From Lunularia cruciata (lineage: Eukaryota; Streptophyta; Marchantiopsida; Lunulariales; Lunulariaceae), in contig OX419759.1 in assembly GCA_948567375.1 (NCBI GenBank), forward strand, positions 16,894,744 to 16,958,743: a stretch of DNA of 64,000 nucleotides, written 5' to 3'. The notes beneath the pieces are model-generated. The model searched no databases. It saw only the letters and a program-made list of their open reading frames with translations, and was not told the origin of the DNA. Below are positions 1-12,500 of the stretch, piece by piece (positions within the stretch are counted from its first letter, which is position 1; every line of letters begins with the position of its first letter). The position numbers were made by a program, and so were the translations under genes.

Positions 1-3000
1 ATCAATGGCACAAAGGGTACTTGAGGATTGGGCCATCAAACCTTGAATTCATAATTCTTGTGACTAACACTACCAACACTTCACATTCACATACACCATC
101 TTTTGATTACTAGGAATCAGATTCTAAAGAAGGAGCTTTAGGTGTGAACACAAGCATGGAAGAGGAGACTTCTACGGAGGAGGATGAATTTGAATCTTAT
201 TCAGATGTGTCTCCCTTGTGTGCTATGGATTTTGCACCTAAGCCAAAGGTTTTGAAGGACATAGATAAATCATCATTAACACTTGAGGAGATAGAAATAA
301 GGTTATCTACTCTCAAGTATGGTCCAAATATTACCAAGGAGGAGAAGGTGAGATTTGAGGAGATTTTATGCAAGTTCATCCATATGTTTGCTTTTAGTTA
401 CAAGGATCTAAAAGAAGTCACCTTGGAGGAGCACACAATTGAGGTGGAGTCTGTGACAACCCGACAAATATCACTTTTGCGGTAATCGGGTAAGTACAGT
501 TTGTTCCCACAGAGATACGAGTCAAAATTGGTCAAATACAAAGCAAAGTAACAATTTCAGTTCTTCTTGGTTGCGTCTTTAATCTCTCAGGTAGAAACCA
601 CACCCAGAAGAGAGTAACAAGCACTGACTCGCAGTCTTGTCACAAATTAACACTTCTTAATTACAACTCCATCAAATCTTTCCAAACAATCTTGATTGTG
701 ATGATTCAGATTCTCCCAAAAACGGCACTTCACTGCAAAACGACTTCGCCTCAGAATTGTGTTCCACCCCTCCACTGAAGGCACAACTTCCTCGATCGAA
801 ATTGTTTCACATCAACTTTGCACTGCACTCCCAAATGCAAAATACTACCAACACTACAATTCCTCTCAAATCTGTCAAGGCATTGCTTCGATTGCACTTC
901 ACTCAGGATCAAACACACAGAATGAAGATCAAGGCTGTGGAATCCAACATCCAACAAACACTCTGACTTGCACTTCAAATTTCTCCAAACTCACAAACAC
1001 ACTTTTGAAATTGATACTCGAAATCAAGCTCAAACGACGAGCACTGCTTCACAGCACTTCGCTTTATCTATTCTCAAAAATAATGAGCACTGAACAACAT
1101 TTGACTCCGAATGCCACTCTTAAATAGTGAGACAATCGACATTTCTAACAACTATACCGTTCTACAACAACTGTTCTAAACTACAGATGCAAAATGACAA
1201 TGCACCTCTTCATATTTGCCCCTTCAAATCTCAAATCAGTTTCTACTCCGATCCGATGTCTACTTCTTCCTCGGCTTTCAAACCCAAACCCAAAGTAATC
1301 TTGTTTCCTACTACTCTGTCCTTGGGTTTCACATCTCCTACATCTTCTACCAGATCCAGCAATTCTCTTTCCTGATCTGAAATTCTTATCATAGTTAAGC
1401 CTTCTAAATCTCTATCTCTCGACCCACTCTTCTCTAAAGTGTCAAATGTCAAATCCAAAGACACCTGCACTCATATCTCTCTTACCTCAGGTTTAACTAC
1501 TATCAATTCCTTTACTAATTTTTTTGTGTCATCATCAAGAATTGTAATTGAAAGCATGTGTACACTATCTACACCTTCAATTTATAACCCATTTTCCCCT
1601 AATCACTCATGTTACTAACCCGAAGACACTTACTGTCTGATCATGCACTTTGGGTTTATTCACTATTGTTATTTCTCCTTCAATTTCTATCATATCTTCA
1701 ATCAGAACTGAAATTGAAGTCATAGGTATCCTAACTATCTTCTTTCCCTACTCTAACTTCCTCTGATCCCTTTGGCAAAACTCCCAAAAACACCTTCACT
1801 GCACTCCAAGGTCTGGCTACCTTTGATTTAGTCATCTTCATCTTGAGGTGAAGTCTTTAGACCCGAAGTCATGTAAACCCGAAGTACGAAGTCTGAAGTC
1901 CAAAGTACGAAGTCACATTGACCCGAAGACACTTTGACTCTCAAAACTTCAAATGCTTCTAACTTCTTCTACACACCTCCAAACTTTGCGATTTTGGTGG
2001 CAATGGAAAGCCCTGATCAAGGCGTTTCCAACGAGATATAACACGCTTGATTTAGAGTTGTGGTCACTGAGATATAGCCCCCGCAAGAATCCTGACCTAC
2101 AACTTCTATTTCTCCTTCGGGTTTGCTCTCCTTAATGTCTGCTCCGAGTTTTTCCCTCCTCTGACACGAAGTAAGCTTCTTCGGGTCTGATCCAAACTGA
2201 GCCCTTGTTCCTCTTACATGAAATTGACTTCCTCGGGGCTGATCAAAACACAAGTTTCCACTCATTTCTTCTCCATTTGGTTTCAATTTGGTTTCAGCAA
2301 GCCATTTCTTCTTCAAAACTCGTCCAAAATGAAAAATGTGGATACCACAGAGTCACATGCAAGACCAGTCCACCCAAAGCAACATCGCATTAGCCCACCA
2401 ATATCTTTGGTGGTGAAGGAGGAGATTGATAAGCTCAAGGAGGCCAGATTTATCTTTGAGGTGGAGAATTCAAAATAGTTGTCTCCCATTGTGATTTTGA
2501 AGAAAAAGAATGGCAAGCTTTGGGTATGTGTGGATTATAAGAAGCTTACTATTGTTACTAAGAAGGACTATTACTCTTTGCCCTTCATTGATGAGATTTT
2601 GGAAGAGGTTGTAGGTCATGAGAGGTACAATTTTGGAGATGGTTATAGTGGGTTAACCAAATCAAGATTGCACTAGAGCATCAACAATTCAACACATTCA
2701 CCACACCTTGGGGAACTTACGCTTTAAAGGTCATGCCTTTTGGGCTTTGCAATGCTCCAGCCACATTCCAACAGTTCATGAACAAGGTATTTAAATCTTT
2801 CATTGGGAAATTTCTGAGAGACTTCATTGATTACTTTTGTGTCTATGGGAGCAAGGAGGAGCACTTTGAGCACCTAATCAAGGTCTTGCAATGCTTGGAT
2901 GAGGCAAATGCATCACTAAACCTAGAGAAGTGCATTTTTTGATGTGAAGAAGGTTTACTTTTGGGGCACATCATCTCCAAGGATGGAATAGAAGTTGATC

Positions 3001-3027
3001 CTAAGAAGGTGAAGAAAATCTCAAAGT
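1..3027 (+). pseudogene. Family-1 Ty3 (Tat-like) pol fragment, copy C
   Basis: Partial polyprotein of a Ty3 retrotransposon, nearly colinear with the minus-strand copy at 22,481-29,658. Bases 1-451 hold the acidic protease-RT linker; 2,350-3,027 hold reverse transcriptase, including the WVCVDYKKL and MPFGLCNAPATFQ motifs and a degraded catalytic loop (FIDYF where copy A has FIDDF). The two parts were contiguous before the insertion at 452-2,349. Reading is broken by stops after EVENSK (near 2,476), in the fingers-palm region (near 2,675) and near 2,941. It ends abruptly around 3,027, where an unrelated LTR fragment begins, and the window start truncates the left side. It is non-functional. 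Identification as a family-1 fragment is secure. Confidence 0.9.
452..2349 (-). mobile_element. Internally deleted solo giant LTR
   Basis: On the minus strand it starts TGTGGTATCCACA and ends TTGTCACA, the same ends as the 3.77-kb LTR at 14,566-18,331. The 5-bp target duplication GAGTC flanks it (447-451 and 2,350-2,354), and the family-1 pol reading resumes exactly after it. At 1,898 bp it lacks most of the LTR-borne reading frame but keeps the C-terminal piece (ISDQERELLDLVE, minus strand near 1,340-1,390) and the 3' end. Short GACCCGAAGTC-like repeats lie at 1,855-1,935. It carries no gag or pol. Recombination between two LTRs followed by an internal deletion is the simplest origin; an inserted non-autonomous derivative is the alternative. 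Confidence 0.85.
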
Positions 3028-3567
3028 AAAGCAAAGTGTTGTAATTTGGTGCGCTATCGTAATAGCCATTAGAGGTGCATCCTGAGCAAGAGATATGCCG
3101 GCTCACAGCACAAATTGAAGTTGTTTGTGCTAGAGACTAAGAAGAGGAAAGCAAAGGATGTCAACTTGAATAATCTTTTGATTTGTTGACAAGATCATAT
3201 AGATAAGAAGATATTAAAAGTAGGAGATAATTTTTGTCTCATTCATTCATATCAAAATTAGATGTACTTTGTAGTAAGGTGATGGTAAATGCTAAGTGTG
3301 AATTCATAGAAGTAGGAGTGCAGGTGTCTTTGGGTGAGTTACATTAGACATTAGAAGAGATTGGGTTAGAGAATAAGAATGTAAATAGATTAGCCATGAC
3401 TTCAATTCAATTTAGACTGAAGAAATAATAGAAAATAGAGATTAAAGAAAACCAAGAAGAATTGATTGTAACATTTTACTTTGTATTTGCCATTTTTGAA
3501 ATATATATTTGTGGGAACTAACTATTACTTTTTGACTACCTCAAATGATACTTGTTGGGTTGTCACA
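3028..3567 (+). repeat. Rearranged 3' part of a giant 5' LTR
   Basis: Bases 3,110-3,567 align with the last 1.2 kb of the giant LTR at 31,910-36,213 but lack about 750 bp in the middle. It ends TTGTCACA at 3,567 and is followed directly by a primer-binding site, so it is the downstream end of a 5' LTR. The first 80 bases (AAGCAAAGTGTTGTAA region) match a different part of the same LTR, near 35,585, so the fragment is itself rearranged. No TG start is visible; the left side is truncated against copy C. Confidence 0.75.
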
Positions 3568-3574
3568 TGATTTT

Positions 3575-3592
3575 TGGCACCACTATAAGGGA
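3575..3592 (+). other. Primer-binding site, tRNA-Asp-like (decayed)
   Basis: TGGCACCACTATAAGGGA begins 7 bases after the LTR end. It looks like a decayed form of the TGGCGCCGTTGCCGGGGA site used by plant Tat and Athila elements, with G to A changes at former CpG positions. It places this giant-LTR element near the Tat/Athila group. Confidence 0.6.
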
Positions 3593-6500
3593 TCTACACA
3601 AGACTACAGACATTCATATTTGTTGAGTGTCCAACAAATATGAATGTTCACATCAAGAGAACAACAAAAAGAAAGTGCTCATAAATGAACTTTGCATCAT
3701 GAAGAAGAAGAATGCCAGAAGAGCCAATTCACCATTGATGAATTTGAGAAGGAAGCATTGGATCTACAACTTCTTCACAAAGTTCAAGAAGCCTTGAAAG
3801 ACCTTGAACAAAAGAAACATGAGATTATGTGTTGAGGTTACTTTGCATCCCCAAATCCCAAGAAGAAGAAAGAATCAAGCAATCAGACATATTCATTGCG
3901 ATCCAATACATTGACTTCCTCCAAAGCTTTCAAGGGAGCCGGTTATCTAAAAGAATACATTCGTGAGAAGACAACACAAATTTTGATAGAAGAAGAGTGT
4001 CAATATGTCTTACACATGATTCCTTGACTTGTTCAAAGGGATCATAAAGAGCAAACTGAAGATATTGAGCCTCTTTCTCCAACCCGGGTTGAGGTCAACT
4101 ACCTATAAAAGAACAACTTGTTGATGAAGCCCAACTTTGAACTTGGTAAATTGGAACCCTTGGGTTGAACCAAACACACAATCACCAGCCAGTACCTTGG
4201 GTCCATCAAGTTCCACACTACCATAGTGTACTCCTTTGAGTTATAGAATGATTTTGTTACCCGACATGCATACCAAAAGTACAAGGGGATGTAACAAGAT
4301 GAAGATCCTAATGAATTCATTGAGGAATTCAAAGTCATTTCCTTTGCCAACAAGGAGCATGACTTTTTTGATTGATTGCAGGTTTTCCAAAGTCTATTTC
4401 AAAAGAAGGCCATGAGCTTGTACACCCATATAACCCAAAAGGGGTTTAAACTAGCCAATTGGACAGACTTGAGAGACAATTTCTTGGAACAATTTTAGGA
4501 AGTTGACTACAATATGAGTGTCTTTGCGGCACTCAATGATTTGGATCAAGGAAAGAAAGAGAAGTTGAGAGACTACTCTAAGCGGTTCATGGCCTTATTG
4601 AACTAAGTGCTAAAACAATTCGATGTGGTGGGTTACTCCGATGCCCAAACCATTAGCTAGTTCCTCAATGGTTTGTCACTAAGGATATGCATCTTTGCCA
4701 AGGTGAGGAATGTAACTTCTGTAGATAAGGTACTAAAAAATGTTGCCTGATATGAGGCTACTCACTCTCACTCTTTTGGTAATCAAAGAAATCAGGAGAA
4801 GAAAGGAAAGAAGTCAAGATGAAGAGCTTCTTGTAGTACCTCCCTTTCTTCAAAAGAATCCTCCACATCTTCTAGTTCTTCTTTGGAATTTGAAGAAGAC
4901 TCAAAGCCAAGAAAGAAAGAAAGTATTGACATCCCCAGCCAAAGTTGTAAATAAGACTAACACTAAGTTGGAGACTCTAATTAAAGAGTTTGCGGATTTC
5001 AAGATCTAGATGATTGGGGTAAAGGACCAAAGAAAAACCCTTCATTTGGTGGACCAAATGTATGGTGCACACTGTGTGGCAAGTCAAGCCATACCAACAT
5101 GGAATGTTTAACCCAAATTGCATATCCAGTACAACAAATTGATTGGGTTCCAAGTTGGGACCAAAACAAGGAGATGAAGTAGTGTACCAAACCCAAGAGG
5201 TATAGCCTTAGGCAAGCACATCATACCAAGGTCCAAGGTATAGACCCAAGAGTATAACAACAATGCTCCTCTACAAAGACCACCGATGGGCAGCTAGAAC
5301 AAGCCTCAAAGTGTTGCATCGGGGGCATGTCACAATTGTGGCTCTATGGACCATTGGTCTTTAAATTGTCCTAAGCCAAGGTATCAGATTGGGTATGTTC
5401 CACTATATGGAAATTCTAAAGGTTTGTGCCATGTTGGAAGTCAATGCCCTCAACCACCCAACCCAAAGCCGCCAATGAAGTATGGATTCATGTTGAGCAA
5501 GCACCACTTCAATCAAAGGAGATGCCATTGTGAATTGAATCACTCTTGAGGAACAAAGGCCTCAAAGAAGGTGGTCCAGCTGTAGAAGAGGAATGGCCGG
5601 ATCTTGAAGTTTTGCAAATTGAAACACACTCAAGGAAGAAGAAGTGTGATGCCAAAGAAGTGAGTACTACATTTTTTTCTTCAAGAAAAGCAAAGTGCCT
5701 ACATCCAAAAGCAATATTCTTTGCTAAAGAGGAGAAATTTTTGGCAAAAGCTAAAGCCAAAGCCTTGCAGAAGGAAAATCAAGAGCCAATATAGAGAACT
5801 CAAAAGATGAGTTTGGAAGAGGATACAAAGACAAAGCCTCTAATTTTTCTGGTTGATATCCGATCCAAAGTCAATGATCTAATCCAAGCCAAGGTGGTAG
5901 GCCTGAAGAACCTCTAGTCAAGACTACTAGTGCCCCAGTCACCATTCTAAAGCAACCTGAAGTACGATTACCAAAAGGAGAAACCTTGAACCCAAAGAAA
6001 AAGGATAAGAAGGTGAAACTTTGAGGAGTACCACAATATGATATTGTGGCAGATTTGGCATCCACACATGCCAATGTTACATTCAAGCAATTGTGGGAGG
6101 ACAACAAGTTGTACAAGAAACAATTGAGTTTGGCACTCAAGAAAGTAAGGGCAATGACCAAGAAAGAATTTCCTACCATATACCATATTGAACAAGAAGA
6201 TTTGGGATCCCTTGAAGTGGATGCGGAGATCATGGGTTGCATGATAACATTGGTACCTATTGATTCGGGTTTTGGTATGAATGTTATGATGGAGGATACC
6301 GCACATTGGTTGGGGTATCATATACTTGAACCAACACTCCAAATTTTGAAATTTCTGGATCAAACTAAGAGATGACCACCGTGCATGTTGTCTAACATAA
6401 TCACAATCATTGAAGGAGTGGCCTTCAAGTTGAATTATATTGTGTTGAGACCAATGACCAAAACTAGTTATTTATTGTTGATCGGAAGACCCTGGTTGTA

Positions 6501-6671
6501 TAGTGCTCAAGTTGTTGTGGATCGGCACCAATAGAAGTTGAGGTTTAAGGACATCTCGTCCAAGGACCATAAGTTGGTGATGGTGAATTGGATGAAGGTT
6601 CCCTACCTTTGGAAAATAACTTTGTCAAAAGATGAAGATCAATCCAAAGATTCATCATCTTGCAAATGATG
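3593..6671 (+). pseudogene. Giant-LTR Ty3 element: gag and protease remnant
   Basis: A degraded gag-protease region in several frames. The gag core (about 4,260-4,760) shows the capsid-like pattern DPNEFIEEFK ... LANWTDLRDNFLEQF. Two CCHC knuckles follow: CTLCGKSSHTNMEC at 5,067-5,108 and CHNCGSMDHWSLNC at 5,329-5,370, which is unusual because most plant Ty3 elements have one. The protease active site is VPIDSGFGMNV near 6,250, followed by a second conserved segment LLIGRPWL near 6,475. Stops and frameshifts are frequent, so it cannot be translated. It ends at about 6,671 against minus-strand copy B. RT, RNase H and integrase are absent here; the 3' part at 29,826-36,213 may be the rest of the same element, split by later insertions, but the RT palm was not found. 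Confidence 0.75.
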
Positions 6672-6983
6672 ATGAATCTCTATCTCCTCAAGGGTCAATA
6701 GTGATTTATCTGGGTCCTTCAAAACCTATGGCTTAGGTGCAAAATCCATAGTGCACAAGGGATACACATCTAAATTAGATTCAGATTCATCCTCCTCCAT
6801 GGAAGTCTCCTCTTTTATGCTTGTGTCCACACCTAAAGCTCCTTCTTCAGAATTTGATTCCCAATAATCAAAAGATGGTGTATCTGAATGTGAAGTGTTG
6901 GTGGTGTTAGTCACAAGAATTGTGACTAGATGGTCTAATTCTCAAGTACCTTTTGTGCCATTGATCAGTTGTGTGTGCAACTC
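6672..6983 (-). pseudogene. Family-1 pol fragment, left end of copy B
   Basis: Minus-strand protease-RT linker corresponding to about 25,355-25,660 of copy A (shared TNTTNTSHSDTPS, EGALGVDTS and PLCTMDFAPKP). It stops at 6,672 against the giant-LTR gag-protease remnant, so the RT, RNase H, integrase and 3' LTR of copy B are missing. On its other side it is cut by the chromovirus at 6,989, and the sequence continues at 13,635. Confidence 0.85.
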
Positions 6984-6988
6984 TCAAA

Positions 6989-7731
6989 TGTAATACCAAG
7001 GGTTAGCCATATGATCTAGATGTGAAATTTGGTTTGGTAACATCTAGAATGATGTTATACATGATGGTCAAAATAGATCAGATAGAAGTATCACCAAAAG
7101 AGTACTTCTACTAATAGGGCAGAAACCGAAATAGACTTGAGAACCTTAGAACCAATAGCTAGACATATGATTTAAAGGTGAGAATTGGTTTGGTAACATC
7201 TGGAAGGATGTTACACATGATGGACTAAACAGATCAGAAAGAGGTATCACCAAAAGGGGACTTCTACTAATAGAGTAGGAACCAAAATATGCCTGAAATC
7301 TTTGAAGGCAATTTCGGAGGCCTAAACGGATGAATTAGGCCTCGAAAATGTGCAGATTCTCCCCCCCCCCAACAAAGGAAAGGCTGGCCTTCCCTCCCCC
7401 TTGGTTTGTCTCGTTGAGAGCTTTCCAATGGTACCTTACTCATGTGATTCTGAGATTCCTACAGGAAGATTCCCTAAAAGATTCCCTCCGATCAAAGCTC
7501 ATTTGACCAACCAGATAGGACCTAGACCAGACAGGTCACCCATCCAAGTAAGTAATCCAAGGGTGGAGCTTGCTGACATGTCACCTATCTGTATCTCTAA
7601 TCCTATGGTGGAGCTTCCTTGGAGGAGATCCTCTTTGTCTATATAATAAAGAGAAGGTGCTCCCTTGGGGCATCGAATGTTTGAGTGTGCAATCTGTGTT
7701 TTCTCTCTTCTCTTGTCCTCGGAGTATTACA
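6989..7731 (+). repeat. Chromovirus 5' LTR
   Basis: TG...CA-bounded, 743 bp. It carries a run of Cs near 7,362-7,372 whose length differs from the 3' LTR, and the TATATAATAAAG segment near 7,640 that could serve as TATA box or polyadenylation signal. It ends immediately before the tRNA-Met primer site. Confidence 0.95.
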
Positions 7732-7732
7732 A

Positions 7733-7744
7733 TGGTATCAGAGC
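7733..7744 (+). other. Primer-binding site, initiator tRNA-Met
   Basis: TGGTATCAGAGC, one base after the 5' LTR. It is the exact complement of the 3' end of plant initiator tRNA-Met, the usual primer of chromoviruses and copia elements. Confidence 0.95.
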
Positions 7745-7871
7745 AAGTGTTCTAGTCCAAGAGAGTGGATCACCCCTCTTGGAATAGCACGAACTATTGA
7801 AACTGAGCAATTTGAGGTGGAGAACATAGAGTAATCGCTAGACTTAGGAAGGACTTTAGAGAGCGGATGGG

Positions 7872-8301
7872 ATGGATGCGCCGGGGGGACAATTTCCCGC
7901 ATCTAGCTTTCCATTCTCAAACCCATTCCACATCAAGGTTATGTACATCCAGTGTGAGCAAATGAGAGTATCGCTAGTTTATCACTTTGGTGCGGAATTC
8001 ATGGACAGAGTGATGAACTCACCAAACCCGGTGATTCTACCTGTAGTGATATATGACAGAGAGTGGGATTTGACGATCTACATTCTATTATGATAATATG
8101 GATATGAATGTCCCAAATCCTCTCCCTTTCAACACTCAAGTAGAAATCCGTTATGTAGTGAGGCCGAAATTGATGTTTAGAGATTTTGTGGTTAGGAATT
8201 TTGGTGAGGAGTATTATCAACGAGTGATAGCTTTTGAGGTCCCAATGGTAGTTCCAATAGTTCATGCACCTTCCAGAGTGATTATATTGACTCTGTATTG
8301 A
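7872..8301 (+). CDS. Two small ORFs in the chromovirus leader
   Basis: Two ATG-started frames, 7,872-8,093 (73 codons) and 8,098-8,301 (67 codons), lie between the PBS and gag. They resemble each other: both hold a V..FG.E...RV block followed by P...P.V and a hydrophobic end (VYHFGAEFMDRV versus VRNFGEEYYQRV). This suggests an old duplication. I recognise no domain. They may be translated leader ORFs, remnants of an extra gene, or chance. Neither overlaps gag, which starts at 8,335. Confidence 0.45.
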
Positions 8302-8334
8302 AGTAGACGTTAGCAATTGGGTGTTGCAGGAACC

Positions 8335-9423
8335 ATGGATCCGCAGTTGCAAGAGCTGGTGCAAGGAATGCAAGGGATGTTGAATGAATTTCGAGAGATT
8401 AAGATGACCATGGAGACATTGCAAAGTCAAGTGCAGATCCTCAAGAACGATCAAGCCATGCAAGAAGAAGAGCCGTCTCAAAACCCAGTACTTGCGACTG
8501 AAGTACTTGGAGAGGCACCCGTGCCTACAAACCCTATCAACGATGAAGCCACATTGCTACTCCGGATGAAGAAGACCTACAACATCAAGCCTTACAAGGG
8601 GCAGCGTACAATGGGAGTAGTGGAGAATTGGATCTCGAGAATGAATCGATATTTTCGATTGTTCTCAATAGAGATCACAGAGCATGCTGCAGGCGTGTTT
8701 GCATGTGGGTACTTGACCGATAAAGCCCTCACATGGTATGATGCTTGGGAACGATCCATGCTAGCAGAGAGAAGGGAGGTCACATGGACAGCAATGCAAG
8801 AAGGACTGCTCAAGAATTTCCAATCGGTGGATTTTGTGCAGATGGCTCGAACCCGACTATGGGGATTGAGATAGAAGAATAGCGTACAAGAGTATGTGGA
8901 GGCATTTCTGGATCTACAAGTTGCAATTACCGACATGAGTCCAGCAGAGGCTCTCGACAATTTCAAACGAGGGTTGAAAGAGCAGATTCGCCAAGAAGTC
9001 ATGGTGCAAAACCCTCGCACGGTATTTGAAGCTATTGCTTGTGCGCAAAGAATAGCTGGAGCATTAGGTGGAGGTGAAGGAGTAGTTCCACCTCAACATT
9101 ATCGGGCAAAAATGCCACACATGGGTGGACCAATACCGATGGAATTGGGCAACCTTTGATTTCGGGATCGAGGAGCACGGCCGCTTCAAGGAGAGCGGGG
9201 ACGGGTAGAAGAACGAAGAGATGGAGTCCCACGAGGAGAAGGGACTCAAGGAGAACAACGCCGTTGTTACAATTGTGGCCGTATTGGGCATATATCTACC
9301 AATTGTCGCACTCGTTTCCCTAGAGGCCCTCGGCCTTTGTATAGGCGATCTTTGAACAACATGGAGAGGCACATTGAAGAGGAGGAGGTGGAAACCACTT
9401 TGGAAAACGAAGATCGCCAGTAA
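8335..9423 (+). pseudogene. Chromovirus gag
   Basis: Gag capsid and nucleocapsid in one frame of 362 codons, interrupted by TAG at 8,872 (where Q is expected) and TGA at 9,157 (R expected). I chose ATG 8,335 (MDPQLQELVQ); the frame upstream has no other ATG close by. An N-terminal helical region (Q-, E- and M-rich) precedes the Retrotrans_gag core with ALTWYDAWERSM around 8,730-8,765 and YVEAFLDLQVAITDMSP around 8,890. One CCHC knuckle, CYNCGRIGHISTNC, lies at 9,265-9,306. The frame ends TAA at 9,421. Pol lies in the -1 frame relative to gag, so the intact element may have used a frameshift. Both internal stops are C-to-T changes. Confidence 0.85.
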
Positions 9424-9518
9424 ATGTACCTCGTGGCCTTACTGGCTCAATAAGGAAGCAGAGAAGCAAGGGAAGGAAGAAGAATAATGCGCAAAGATCC
9501 CGAAAGGCAACCTCACAA

Positions 9519-12500
9519 TTGATTGTCGTGAATAGAATCCTAGAAGGTAATCAAGTGAGAGTATTAATAGATCCGGGAGCAACAAAGAATTTCTTGTCTC
9601 GCTCTATTGCAATAAGCTTGGGAATGGATCTAGAGAGAGATAGAAGTGAAGAAGTAGAGTTACCAAATGGGCAAACAGAGAGGATTGAATCATTACCTAG
9701 ATGGGTAACCCTCTCTGTAGGAGAATATCAGGAAGCAATTGAGTGGCGAGTGATACAGTTAGCCCGTTATGATGCAATTTTAGGCATGCCATGGATGGAG
9801 CAGTACAACCCAATGGTGGATTGGAGGAAGAAAGTAGTGAGAACCCACCAATGGTCAATCATTGGGGTTAAAGAAAAATCACACAAGCAGAAACTGCCTC
9901 TATATGTCGTAGGGACAACAACTGTCTGTAAGACCGATAGATGTTTTCTGGGTCTAATAAGAGAAGTCCAGAGTGCACAACTCGCTGGACAAATTCCTAA
10001 GAAATTGAAGGATGTGGTGGATGAGTTTCAAGATGTCTTTCCCGATGATCTACCCTCAGGATTACCACCTAAAAGGCGAGTAGATCACAAAATAGAGACA
10101 CTCCCGGGGAAGACACCTCCTTGTAAGGCCCCATATCGCCTATCACCTCATGAGTTGGAGGAGTGTAAGACTCAAATTGAGGAGATGCTACAGAAAGGGT
10201 TCATCCAACCTAGCGTATCACCATATGGGGCCTTTGTCTTGTTTCTGAAGAAGAAGGATGGTACAATGCGCATGTGCATTGACTATCGGGGTCTCAATCA
10301 GCAAACAGTGAAGAACAAATACCCCTTACCTCGCATGGATGACCTGTTTGATCAACTCCATGGGGCGAGATACTTCACCAAACTAGACTTGCGGAGCGGT
10401 TACAATCAAATCCGAATTGCAGAGGAGGATGTGTACAAAACTGCCTTTCGAACCAGGTATGGGCACTTTGAGTATCTTGTGATGCCTTTTGGCCTCACCA
10501 ATGCGCCTGCCACTTTCATGAGCCTAATGAATGACATATTTTGTCCATACTTGGATAAGTCTGTTATTGTCTTCTTGGATGATATCTTAGTATATAGTAG
10601 CACGATGACAGAATACAAACAACATCTACGAGAGGTCCTCCAGATTCTAAGACAGAATCAGTTGTACGCCAAAATTTCAAAGTGTGAGTTTGGCAAGTCT
10701 GAAGTAGACTACTTAGGGCATAGAGTAAGTGTAGAGGGCATTCAAGTATTGACAGATAAAATAGAGGTCATTCAAAAATGGAGTGCCCCAGAAGATCAGA
10801 CTCAACTTAAGAGCTTCTTGGGGTTGACGGGATTCTATTGTAGATTTGTCAAGGACTTCTCCAAGGTTGCACAGCCTTTAACGGCACTACTTGGCAAGGG
10901 GAAGAAGTGGACATGGGGAACTGCACAAGAGTTGGCCTTTCAAGAATTGAAGGCCGCCTTGCTACATTCACCAATCTTGAAGTGGTATGACCCAAAACGT
11001 CCAATCAAGTTGGCTACGGATGCATCAGGCGTAGCAATAGGAGCAGTCCTACAACAAGAGTGGTATGACGGATGGCATCCAATTGCATATTTCCCTTGAA
11101 AGTTGTTACCGGCAGAGCGCAACTACCACACCACAGAACGAGAAGAGTTGACCATCGTTCTAGCAACCAAGCATTGGAAGCACTACCTGGGCAAGAAGGC
11201 ATTTGTAGTAGAGACAGACCACAAACCTCTAGTCTACCTCGAGACGCAGAAGGATCTATCTCGTCGCCAAATTCGGTGGGCAGAGTGGCGACAACGCTTC
11301 AACATGACAATCACCTACGTGGAAGGTAAGAAGCAACTTGCAGATGCATTCATCCGCATGCCAATGGCCAACAACTTGGTGGCAGAGGTTAAGATTAACC
11401 TTGAATTTTGGCAAGAGATTCTAGCTGCTTACAAAAACTGATCCACAGATTGTAGAAGCGCAATCGTCCAAAGGTGTCACCAGCACCCAAGGACTCACCT
11501 TTTGGGAGGGCCGATTGTGGATCCCAAATGTTCCAGAATTACGCACCACCATTCTAGCGGAATGTCATGATTCGGCCATTGCAGCTCATGTCGGAGTGGA
11601 CAAGACCTTGGAGGCAGTCAAGCGCCATTACTATTGGCCCAAGATGAGCAACGACGTGATGGACTATGTGCGTAGTTGTCTACTTTGTCAACAGAACAAA
11701 GCTTCTAATCAAGCTCCTGCAGGGCTCCTTCAACCTCTTCCCACTCCTACCCAACGTTGGGAACAAGTGAGTATGGATCTCATCTGTGAATTACCCAAGA
11801 CCACCTCAGGGTTTGACTCCATTGTGGTCTTTGTGGACCGGCTCAGCAAAATGATTCATGTACGCCCTACCACCAAGGAGGTGACCGCTCCATAACTAGC
11901 TCAACTATACTTAGATGCAGTCTTGCTCACCATGGCTTGTCTAGAGTACTCATCACCGATAGAGGCACCCAATTCACCAGTTTGTTTTGGCGAACACTCT
12001 TTGGGTTCTTCAAAACCAAGTTGGCCATGTCTACAGCTTACCATCCACAAACAGATGGCCAAACAAAGCGGGCTAATCGCACGATTGAAGACATGTTACG
12101 CGGCTTCACCTTAGAAGAGCAAGAGAGGTGGGACACCCTACTACCGTTGGTGGAATTCGCTTACAACAATTCAGTGAATGCCTCCACCCAAGTCACTCCG
12201 TTCTTCCTCATGTATGGTGAGCATCCCTTCACACCTTCTAGCTTGATGAAGATCCGTCCAGTGACTACCAAGGTTGATGCAGTCAACACATTTGTTTCTA
12301 GAATCCAACAAGGTGTGGAGAGCGCCAAGCACAGGTTACAGATTGCGCAAAATCGACAAAAGCAGTATGCTGATGCACACTGTAGGCACATGGAGTTCAA
12401 TGTTGGGGATCAAGTGTGGCTATCGACAACTAACCTCACATTAGTTGGATCTCGTAAGCTCAGACCTCGTTTTATTGGGTCTTTCTCGATTCTTCGTCGC

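Noticed and set aside
751-978. 75-codon minus-strand ORF, similar to one at 17,747-17,953
   Set aside because: It lies in the non-coding 3' end of the giant LTR. It is open in two LTRs but broken in the third (35,670-35,800), so shared ancestry of the DNA explains the similarity.
7362-7372. Poly-C tract as a possible structural or regulatory signal
   Set aside because: Its length differs between the two LTRs of one element, as expected from simple slippage.
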